This document shows positions 5,575 to 11,761 of a DNA stretch of 11,761 nt, one piece after another. Made by a program: the position numbers and the translations under genes. Source of the stretch: Luminiphilus sp. (GTDB lineage Bacteria; Pseudomonadota; Gammaproteobacteria; Pseudomonadales; Halieaceae). The stretch's first letter is position 1; each line of letters starts with the position of its first letter. The DNA is taken from NCBI GenBank assembly GCA_022425845.1, contig JAKMEU010000262.1:1-11761 (forward strand), in the 5' to 3' direction. The notes beneath the pieces are model-generated. The model was given only the letters and a program-made list of their open reading frames with translations. It was not told the DNA's origin and did no database searches.

Positions 5575-7032
5575 GTGTCACTCAGTGCAATTAACATCGA
5601 TTCCTGGCAGTGGTGCCTCGGCCGGCTTGAGGACGAGCTTCCAGCCCAGCAGTTCAACACATGGATTAGGCCGCTTTTGGTTGATACGGAGGAGGGGGGA
5701 ATTACGCTTTCCGCACCGAATCGATTTATCCGTGATTTCGTGGAGGAGCGTTACTCCGTTCTGATTTCAGAGATGTTGGCAGAAGCGGGTATTCACAGCG
5801 CCCAGGTCAGGGTTGTGGTGGGGGGCAGCACTGCCGAAAGCCCAGCCGTAAAGAATCCGATCGTACAGCGCGATACGCATTCGGCGGCAAGGGTGCCACA
5901 GACCGGTTCCGCGGGCGCCACTCCACCAGCCCAGCTCGGCGTTCGGTCCCCCCATTCCCCCGCCCATCAAAACACGCTGGCAAGAACGCCTTTGCAGGCG
6001 GTGCCCACACATCAACACAACCTGGTGGAGGGTTATACATTTCGGTCGTTTGTTGAAGGCAAAAGCAATCAGCTGGCACTGGCAGCCGCGCAACAGGTGG
6101 CGGACAACCCGGGAGATTCTTATAACCCCTTATTCTTGTACGGCGGAGTAGGCCTGGGCAAGACACACCTCATGCATGCGGTGGGTAACTCCCTGCGCAG
6201 GCAGAAGCCGGACGCGCGGATTGTCTATCTTCACTCAGAGCGTTTCGTCGCCGATATGGTTAAGGCGCTGCAGCTGAACGCCATCAACGATTTCAAGCGC
6301 TATTACCGGTCGGTGGATGCATTGCTCATCGACGATATTCAGTTCTTTGCCAACAAGGATCGATCCCAAGAAGAGTTTTTTCACACCTTCAACGCGTTGC
6401 TTGAGGGGGGTCAACAAATGATACTCACCTGCGATCGGTACCCCAAAGAAATAGAGGGTCTTGAAGAGCGGCTTAAATCCCGTTTTGGTTGGGGCCTGAC
6501 CGTCGCGGTAGAGCCTCCCGAGCTGGAAACCCGGGTGGCTATCCTGATGAAAAAAGCCGAGCAATCTGGGATTACGCTATCCCCAGAGGCTGCCTTTTTC
6601 ATTGCGCAGCGCATACGAAGCAATGTCAGGGAGCTTGAGGGCGCCCTAAAGCGCGTGATTGCCAGCGCCAACTTTACAGGCAGACCCTTTGATATTGATT
6701 TGATCAAGGAGAGCCTGAAGGATCTTTTGGCGTTGCAGGACCGGCAGGTTAGCCTCGACAACATCAAGCGGATTGTGGCCGAGTATTACAAAATAAAGTT
6801 GTCCGACTTAATGTCCAAACGACGAAGTCGCTCCATCGCACGCCCTCGTCAGGTGGCAATGGCGCTGTCAAAGGAGTTGACCAATCACAGCCTTCCTGAG
6901 ATTGGTGATTCCTTTGGGGGAAGAGACCACACGACAGTTCTGCACGCATGTCGTAAGATAAAGGAGCTTCGGGAAACCACGTCGGATATCCGCGAAGATT
7001 ACAAGAATTTGCTGCGTCTGCTGACGACCTGA
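5575..7032 (+). CDS. dnaA: DnaA, replication initiator
   Basis: DnaA is the AAA+ ATPase that binds DnaA boxes, opens oriC and loads DnaB; it also represses its own gene. The 485-residue protein has all four domains. Domain I (residues 1-85) includes WQWCLGRLEDELPAQQFNTW and the block ANRF-type SAPNRFIRDFV. Domain II is a linker rich in Pro, Ala, Gln and His (about 95-148). Domain III begins near NLVEGYTFRSFVEGKSN, with Walker A GGVGLGKTH (190-198), Walker B LLIDDIQFF (Asp253-Asp254) and the SRFGWG box (about 302-307). Domain IV is the DNA-binding domain with the signature RDHTTVLHA (450-458). The start is GTG at 5575, supported by GGAG six bases upstream (5565-5568) and by family alignment. 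E. coli DnaA is 467 residues; the extra length is in the linker. Confidence 0.98.
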   Translation: MSLSAINIDSWQWCLGRLEDELPAQQFNTWIRPLLVDTEEGGITLSAPNRFIRDFVEERYSVLISEMLAEAGIHSAQVRVVVGGSTAESPAVKNPIVQRDTHSAARVPQTGSAGATPPAQLGVRSPHSPAHQNTLARTPLQAVPTHQHNLVEGYTFRSFVEGKSNQLALAAAQQVADNPGDSYNPLFLYGGVGLGKTHLMHAVGNSLRRQKPDARIVYLHSERFVADMVKALQLNAINDFKRYYRSVDALLIDDIQFFANKDRSQEEFFHTFNALLEGGQQMILTCDRYPKEIEGLEERLKSRFGWGLTVAVEPPELETRVAILMKKAEQSGITLSPEAAFFIAQRIRSNVRELEGALKRVIASANFTGRPFDIDLIKESLKDLLALQDRQVSLDNIKRIVAEYYKIKLSDLMSKRRSRSIARPRQVAMALSKELTNHSLPEIGDSFGGRDHTTVLHACRKIKELRETTSDIREDYKNLLRLLTT

Positions 7033-7045
7033 ACACCCGTTCAGG
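7028..7045 (+). repeat. Hairpin overlapping the dnaA stop codon
   Basis: CCTGAA (7028-7033) and TTCAGG (7040-7045) form a perfect 6-bp stem with a 6-base loop. The left arm contains the TGA stop of dnaA. No T-run follows, so it is not a standard intrinsic terminator. It lies 23 bases ahead of the dnaN Shine-Dalgarno. Confidence 0.45.
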
Positions 7046-7082
7046 GGCGTCTCTCGCGCATCCTATTTGGAGCTGCTACCCC

Positions 7083-8180
7083 ATGAAGTTCAGTATTTCC
7101 CGCGACGTCCTCATCAAACCGCTTAACTTGGTGGCCGGTGTGGTTGAGAGACGCCAAACCCTGCCTATTTTGTCCAACGTGTTACTCAGCCTCGACGCTG
7201 GCCAACTCTCCCTCACAGGTACTGACCTGGAGGTCGAGCTCGTTGGCCGGGTGGCGGTTGATGGCGATTCGGTTGATGGCGAAGTGACTGTACCCGCCCG
7301 GAAGCTTGTTGATATCTGCAAGTCACTCCCAGACGGTTCCAATATAGAATTTAGGGTCGACGCGGGTAAGGCTATGGTAAAGGCGGGCCGAAGCCGCTTT
7401 ACGCTGTCGACGCTACCCGCATCTGAATTTCCCTCGGTTGAGGAGGGCGGGGCGGATCTCACTTTGGAGTTGCCACAGTCCGTCATGAAGCGCCTGATTG
7501 AGCGAACGGCTTTTGCAATGGCACAGCAGGACGTACGGTATTACCTGAACGGGATGTTGCTTGAGTTGAAGGCCGGGCGTCTCCGTATGGTGGCGACCGA
7601 CGGTCATAGGCTGGCGCTTTGTACGGCGGCTGAATCTGTCAGTGCCGGGGATGCATCTATCATTGTGCCGCGCAAGGGTGTGCTGGAGCTCTCGAGGCTG
7701 CTGGATGCCGATGAAACACTACGACTGGTGATCGGCAGTAATCATATTCGCGCGGCGAACCAACAATTTACGTTTACCTCTAAATTGGTTGATGGGAAGT
7801 TTCCTGAATACGAACGGGTGCTCCCCAAGTCAGCCGATAAAACCGTCATTGGGGACCGCCTGGAGCTTCGCCAGGCCTTCACTCGCACCGCTATATTGTC
7901 GAATGAAAAATATCGGGGAGTTAGGTTAAAACTGAGCACCGACACCCTCGATATCACAGCGAACAACCCGGAGCAGGAGCAGGCAGAGGAGGTGGTGGCT
8001 GTTCAATACGAGGGCGAAGAACTCGAGGTAGGCTTCAATGTTAGCTACCTGTTAGATGTGCTTTCAGTGTTGGACGGCGACAGCATTCGGCTATCCCTAT
8101 CGGATTCTGCCAGCAGCGCGTTGCTGGAAGAGGCTGAGGAGGGCGACTCACTATACGTTGTGATGCCAATGCGGCTCTGA
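7083..8180 (+). CDS. dnaN: DnaN, DNA polymerase III sliding clamp (beta subunit)
   Basis: DnaN forms the ring-shaped dimer that tethers DNA polymerase III and other factors to DNA. The 365-residue length matches the family (E. coli 366). It begins with the typical MKFSISRDVLIKPLNLVAGVVERRQTLPILSN, carries GTDLEVEL and the domain-two blocks FAMAQQDVRYYLNGMLLEL and MVATDGHRLA, and later FPEYERVLPK, which lines the partner-binding pocket. It ends in YVVMPMRL, where the last residues contact clamp-binding peptides. The ATG is supported by GGAG (7069-7072) ten bases upstream. It lies 50 bases after dnaA and 41 before recF, consistent with a dnaA-dnaN-recF operon. Confidence 0.98.
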   Translation: MKFSISRDVLIKPLNLVAGVVERRQTLPILSNVLLSLDAGQLSLTGTDLEVELVGRVAVDGDSVDGEVTVPARKLVDICKSLPDGSNIEFRVDAGKAMVKAGRSRFTLSTLPASEFPSVEEGGADLTLELPQSVMKRLIERTAFAMAQQDVRYYLNGMLLELKAGRLRMVATDGHRLALCTAAESVSAGDASIIVPRKGVLELSRLLDADETLRLVIGSNHIRAANQQFTFTSKLVDGKFPEYERVLPKSADKTVIGDRLELRQAFTRTAILSNEKYRGVRLKLSTDTLDITANNPEQEQAEEVVAVQYEGEELEVGFNVSYLLDVLSVLDGDSIRLSLSDSASSALLEEAEEGDSLYVVMPMRL

Positions 8181-8199
8181 CAACAGACCCTCAGAGCCG
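8172..8199 (+). repeat. Hairpin overlapping the dnaN stop codon
   Basis: CGGCTCTGA (8172-8180) and TCAGAGCCG (8191-8199) are a perfect 9-bp inverted repeat with a 10-base loop. The left arm ends exactly with the TGA stop of dnaN. There is no T-run after it, so full termination is unlikely; attenuation or RNA processing before recF is possible. A second GC-only repeat (CCCGG 8206-8210 / CCGGG 8216-8220) lies directly against the recF start and could cover its ribosome binding site. Confidence 0.55.
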
Positions 8200-8221
8200 G
8201 CCTCGCCCGGCCCCCCCGGGA

Positions 8222-9334
8222 ATGAGCAAAGTCAACCAGGTCATTTCACTAGAGAGCCTCTATCTGGACGGCATCAGAAACCTGTCTACCCAACGACTGG
8301 TGTTCGGTCAGGATACCAATTTAATCGCGGGTCCAAACGGCAGCGGTAAGTCCAGCGTTTTGGAAGGTGTGACCTTGCTGTCAACCGGCCGCTCTTTTCG
8401 CTCTCCATCCGTTCGCCCTGTGATACAGCACGGCCGGGAGCATTGTGTCGTGCAGGCCCAGATTCGGCGGGGTGGGACCACCTTGTCCATTGGGATTCGT
8501 CGTGGCCGCGGGGGCGAGCTAACACTGAAGGTGGACGGAAACGAGGTGGCGTCGTTGGCAGAGTTTGCCGCGTTGTTACCCACTATTGTTCTGGACCCAT
8601 CATCCATCGACCTTGTGGTGGGGCCCCCGGAGGGTCGCAGGCGGCTTATAGATGGCGCCCTGTTCCACGTGGAACAAACGTTTCTGGAGGTATGGCGGCG
8701 TTATCAGCGGGTGTTGCGCCAGCGAAACGCGGCCCTTCGCCGTGGTATCATGGGCGCCGAGGATCCCTGGATTGGGGACTTGGCTCGAACGGGCTCCATG
8801 CTGTCCGAGCACAGGGCTCAATTGGTGTGTCGCCTCACCCCGGTTTTTCGGGAGATTTTATGTGTGCTGAGTGATGAGCTTGCCACAACAGAGCTGGCCC
8901 TGCGGCCGGGTTGGGATCAGGCCATGTCTCTCGCGGAGGGGCTAACGAAAAGTGTTGACTCGGATAGGGCGCAGGGTTTCACCCACGTGGGGCCGCACAG
9001 GGCCGATCTACGCCTACAGTGGGGTGGTCGTCCCGCGGCTGAGGTGATGTCCCGCGGCCAGCTGAAGCTGACCATGATCGCACTTCGCCTGGCCCAGGGC
9101 CGAATTATGGCGGAAGACGGGGGCGGGTCCCCGGTGTATTTGGTCGATGATATCGCGGCCGAGCTTGATGTGGCTCACGCAGACAAGGTCTGCGGGCTGC
9201 TACAAAACAACGAATCCCAGGTGCTGTTAACCGCAGTTAATAGCCCCGAGGCCATGCGGCTATACGCTGGCAGCGCGATGAACCTGTTCCACGTGGAACA
9301 AGGGTGCGTGACGCCTGTTGACCGGCCTTTTTGA
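8222..9334 (+). CDS. recF: RecF, DNA replication and repair ATPase
   Basis: RecF is an SMC-like ABC ATPase that binds DNA at gaps and, with RecO and RecR, helps load RecA at stalled forks. The 370-residue protein (E. coli 357) has LYLDGIRNLSTQRLVF, Walker A GPNGSGKSS (residues 37-45), the block LSTGRSFRS and RRLIDGALFHVEQTF. It continues with LRQRNAALR, THVGPHRADL, the ABC signature SRGQLKL and Walker B VYLVDDIAAELD. The start at 8222 has only GGGA close by, so translation may depend on coupling to dnaN. Two perfect parS-like palindromes lie in the gene, at codons 147-152 and 355-360, both encoding LFHVEQ. The FHVE motif occurs at the same two places in RecF proteins of relatives as I recall them. 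Confidence 0.97.
   Translation: MSKVNQVISLESLYLDGIRNLSTQRLVFGQDTNLIAGPNGSGKSSVLEGVTLLSTGRSFRSPSVRPVIQHGREHCVVQAQIRRGGTTLSIGIRRGRGGELTLKVDGNEVASLAEFAALLPTIVLDPSSIDLVVGPPEGRRRLIDGALFHVEQTFLEVWRRYQRVLRQRNAALRRGIMGAEDPWIGDLARTGSMLSEHRAQLVCRLTPVFREILCVLSDELATTELALRPGWDQAMSLAEGLTKSVDSDRAQGFTHVGPHRADLRLQWGGRPAAEVMSRGQLKLTMIALRLAQGRIMAEDGGGSPVYLVDDIAAELDVAHADKVCGLLQNNESQVLLTAVNSPEAMRLYAGSAMNLFHVEQGCVTPVDRPF
8661..8676. promoter_or_regulatory. parS: parS site 1, ParB-binding palindrome
   Basis: TGTTCCACGTGGAACA is a perfect 16-bp palindrome equal to the parS consensus of Pseudomonas-type ParB. It lies within recF, about 3.1 kb from the oriC candidate, the distance at which chromosomal parS sites are normally found. 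ParB would bind here, spread, and direct origin segregation with ParA and SMC. parA and parB are not in the window. Confidence 0.88.
9285..9300. promoter_or_regulatory. parS: parS site 2, ParB-binding palindrome
   Basis: This is a second perfect copy of TGTTCCACGTGGAACA, 624 bases after the first and near the end of recF. The identity between the two copies extends to 19 bases including flanks. It sits in the same reading frame and encodes the same LFHVEQ. Paired parS sites of this kind fit a ParB loading zone beside oriC. Confidence 0.88.
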
Positions 9335-9365
9335 AGAACCGAACAGTAATGAGACGGACCGAACC

Positions 9366-11761
9366 ATGACAGATGACACAGCGCAGGAAGCCTCGATGGC
9401 TTATGACTCGGATAGCATCAAGGTTTTAAAGGGCCTTGATGCTGTGCGTAAGCGTCCCGGGATGTACATCGGGGACACAGACGACGGCACGGGCTTGCAT
9501 CACATGGTTTTCGAGCTTGTCGATAATTCCATTGACGAAGCGCTCGCCGGCCATTGCTCCAAAATTACGGTGGTGATTCATCCCGACGAGTCGGTGAGCG
9601 TCGCGGATGATGGCCGTGGCATTCCTACGGAGATGCACGAAGAGGGGGTTTCCGCCGCAGAGGTCATCATGACCGTGCTGCATGCCGGAGGTAAGTTCGA
9701 CGATAACACCTACAAGGTATCGGGCGGGCTGCACGGTGTTGGTGTGTCAGTGGTCAACGCGCTGTCTGAGCACCTCCAGCTGACTATCAGGCGCCAGGGT
9801 GAGCTCCATGAACAAATTTACCGACACGGTGTGCCGGATGCGCCTCTGGCGGTGGTTGGAGAGACAGCCACAACGGGAACGGCTGTGCGCTTTAAGCCAT
9901 CGGCTGAAACCTTCACCAATATTGAGTTTCATTTCGATATATTGGGTAAGCGACTCCGGGAGCTGGCGTTTCTTAACAGCGGTGTGTGTATAGAGCTCAC
10001 CGATGAGCGCTCTGGGAAGCAGGAAACCTACGCCTATGACGGCGGGTTAAACGCGTTCGTTGACTTCCTCAACAAGGGCAAAAACACGATCAACAAGGCC
10101 TTTCACTGCCAAACCATAGCGGAGGGTGGTGTGGGTGTTGAGGTTGCACTGCAATGGAATGACAGTTTTCAGGAGAATATTCTCTGCTACACCAATAACA
10201 TTCCCCAACGGGATGGTGGGACACACCTCGCTGGATTCAGGGCCGCCCTGACCCGAACGCTTAACAATTACATCGAGAAAGAGAGTCTGGCCAAAAAGGC
10301 CAAGGTCAACACAACGGGCGATGACGCCCGGGAAGGCCTGACGGCCATTATTTCTGTGAAGGTTCCCGACCCGAAATTTTCGTCCCAAACCAAGGATAAG
10401 CTGGTCTCGAGTGAGGTAAAGCCCGCGGTCGAGCAGTCCATGGGGAAAATTTTTGGCGATTACCTCCTGGAGAACCCCCAGGATGCCAAACTTGTCGTCG
10501 GCAAAATGATAGACGCTGCCCGCGCCAGGGAGGCCGCCCGCAAAGCCCGGGATATGACACGCCGCAAAGGGGCTCTGGACATAGCGGGGCTGCCTGGAAA
10601 GCTCGCAGACTGTCAGGAGCGTGATCCCGCTTTATGTGAGCTGTATCTGGTAGAGGGGGATTCCGCCGGTGGGTCGGCCAAGCAGGGCAGAAACCGCAAG
10701 TTTCAGGCCATATTGCCGCTGAAGGGCAAAATCCTCAATGTAGAGAAGGCCCGCTTTGACAAGATGCTGGGCTCGGCAGAGGTGGGAACCATTGTTACCG
10801 CCCTCGGGTGTGGGATCGGTAAAGAGGAGTTTAATCCCGATAAATTACGCTACCACAGCATCATAATTATGACCGATGCGGATGTAGACGGCTCCCATAT
10901 TCGCACGCTGCTGCTCACGTTCTTTTTTCGACAGATGCGTGAGCTGATTGAACGAGGCCACATCTACATTGCCCAGCCGCCCCTTTACAAACTGACCCGA
11001 GGCAAACAAAGCCAGTACCTGAAGGATGAGGCTGCGCTGGACGATTACCTAACGCAAAACGCCCTGGAGGGGGCGGCGCTCTTCACCGAGGAGGACGCTC
11101 CGCCGATTACCGGGCCGGGCCTTGAGTCGCTGGTGGAGGCCTACCGCGCTGCCCGCACCACAGTTGAGCGCCTAGCGAGAGCGTACTCGCCCACGGTGCT
11201 TTGGCAGCTGCCGTTCCTGCCCCCGGTCACTCCAGACATGATGCTGGACGAGACCGCTATGCAGGAATTTTCTGCGGCATTAAGTGAGCGCTTACTTGCA
11301 ATTAAAGATAAGTCTCAGAGTTTTTCTACAGAGGTTAGGCAGGATCCAGAGCGGGGTCATTGGTATCCTGTGGTCACCCAGGTTTCACACAGTATTGCCA
11401 CGGAAATTGTGCTGGGACGCTCTTTCTTCGCTGGCCGGGATTATACAATCCTCGTTGATTGTGGCGATAAAATACGCGATTTAATCGAAGTTAGCGGCTA
11501 TTTCCAACGCGGCGACAAAAAGCTTCAAACTCAGGATTTTGGTGAGGGTCTGGAGTGGCTGCTTCAGGAGGCGCGCCGGGGGACGGCTTTCCAGCGTTAT
11601 AAAGGGTTGGGGGAAATGAACCCCGATCAGCTGTGGGAAACTACGATGGACCCTGATGTTCGGCGAATGTTAAAGGTCACCATTGAAGATGCGATTCTGG
11701 CAGACCAGATGTTTACAACCCTGATGGGGGATGATGTCGAGCCGCGCAGGGAATTCATAGA
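9366..11761 (+). CDS. gyrB: GyrB, DNA gyrase subunit B (3' end cut off)
   Basis: GyrB is the ATPase subunit of the A2B2 gyrase that introduces negative supercoils; it is the target of aminocoumarins. 798 codons are present with no stop or frameshift, ending in VEPRREFI, so about a dozen residues are missing by comparison with E. coli (804). It shows the GHKL ATPase domain (VDNSIDEALAGH with Asn54; DDGRGIP; GGLHGVGVSVVNAL) and the transducer domain with QTK (341-343). The TOPRIM domain has YLVEGDSAGGSA (catalytic Glu430) and the metal-binding MTDADVDGSH (Asp504, 506, 508). The gammaproteobacterial insert (about 560-720) is followed by the tail QRYKGLGEMNP. The start at 9366 has a weak Shine-Dalgarno; ATG at 9396 (Met11, before AYDSDSIKVLKG) has a better AGGAAG six bases upstream and is a real alternative. 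It follows recF by 31 bases. Confidence 0.97.
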   Translation, partial: MTDDTAQEASMAYDSDSIKVLKGLDAVRKRPGMYIGDTDDGTGLHHMVFELVDNSIDEALAGHCSKITVVIHPDESVSVADDGRGIPTEMHEEGVSAAEVIMTVLHAGGKFDDNTYKVSGGLHGVGVSVVNALSEHLQLTIRRQGELHEQIYRHGVPDAPLAVVGETATTGTAVRFKPSAETFTNIEFHFDILGKRLRELAFLNSGVCIELTDERSGKQETYAYDGGLNAFVDFLNKGKNTINKAFHCQTIAEGGVGVEVALQWNDSFQENILCYTNNIPQRDGGTHLAGFRAALTRTLNNYIEKESLAKKAKVNTTGDDAREGLTAIISVKVPDPKFSSQTKDKLVSSEVKPAVEQSMGKIFGDYLLENPQDAKLVVGKMIDAARAREAARKARDMTRRKGALDIAGLPGKLADCQERDPALCELYLVEGDSAGGSAKQGRNRKFQAILPLKGKILNVEKARFDKMLGSAEVGTIVTALGCGIGKEEFNPDKLRYHSIIIMTDADVDGSHIRTLLLTFFFRQMRELIERGHIYIAQPPLYKLTRGKQSQYLKDEAALDDYLTQNALEGAALFTEEDAPPITGPGLESLVEAYRAARTTVERLARAYSPTVLWQLPFLPPVTPDMMLDETAMQEFSAALSERLLAIKDKSQSFSTEVRQDPERGHWYPVVTQVSHSIATEIVLGRSFFAGRDYTILVDCGDKIRDLIEVSGYFQRGDKKLQTQDFGEGLEWLLQEARRGTAFQRYKGLGEMNPDQLWETTMDPDVRRMLKVTIEDAILADQMFTTLMGDDVEPRREFI

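Noticed and set aside
8443..8874. 143-codon plus-strand open frame in recF
   Set aside because: It lies in another frame of recF; composition is that of an out-of-frame reading with many Trp, Gly and Arg codons.
8983..8990. CCACGTGG palindrome in recF that shares the parS core
   Set aside because: Only the central eight bases match; the flanks (TCAC and GGCC) disagree with parS. It encodes part of the conserved THVGPHRAD motif and is explained by the protein.
1..11761. A novel defence, mobile or secondary-metabolism system
   Set aside because: Every substantial gene is a familiar core gene in a familiar order. I see no transposase, integrase, CRISPR repeat, toxin-antitoxin pair or foreign-looking gene.

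Overview
This window is the chromosomal replication-origin neighbourhood of a gammaproteobacterium. It contains the conserved block mnmG-mnmE-yidC-yidD-rnpA-rpmH on the minus strand and dnaA-dnaN-recF-gyrB on the plus strand. The gene order, with the origin-type gap between rpmH and dnaA, is the one known from Pseudomonas and relatives rather than the Escherichia coli mnmG-mioC arrangement. The protein sequences (GyrB, RecF, YidC with a Lys in its groove) also read as Pseudomonadales-like. I cannot name a genus; a marine or environmental member of the broad Pseudomonadales (including the former Cellvibrionales) is an inference only.

Layout. Positions 1-532 hold the N-terminal 177 codons of mnmG, which starts at TTG because no ATG or GTG is available in frame. 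Positions 533-1084 are a 552-base gap with an AT-rich stretch, probable mnmG promoters and several near-consensus DnaA boxes. Positions 1085-5039 are a compact minus-strand cluster (mnmE, yidC, yidD, rnpA, rpmH) with gene overlaps at two of its four junctions and a clear sigma70-type promoter ahead of rpmH. Positions 5040-5574 are the divergent intergenic region and the best oriC candidate. It has a perfect DnaA box that overlaps a plausible dnaA promoter. From 5575 to the right edge dnaA, dnaN, recF and gyrB run in series with short gaps; gyrB is cut off about a dozen codons before its expected end.

How it works together. DnaA opens the origin, DnaN clamps the polymerase, RecF acts at damaged forks and gaps, and GyrB powers negative supercoiling. 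On the other side are ribosome and tRNA maturation (L34, RNase P protein, MnmE/MnmG wobble-uridine modification) and membrane protein insertion (YidC, YidD). All genes point away from 5040-5574 and are therefore co-oriented with divergent forks leaving that gap.

The most notable extra signal is a pair of perfect 16-bp palindromes inside recF (8661-8676 and 9285-9300), identical to the ParB-binding parS consensus. They were written into the same reading frame as the same hexapeptide, LFHVEQ. I see no mobile element, CRISPR array, RNA gene or unfamiliar gene system here; the coding content is ordinary core genome.
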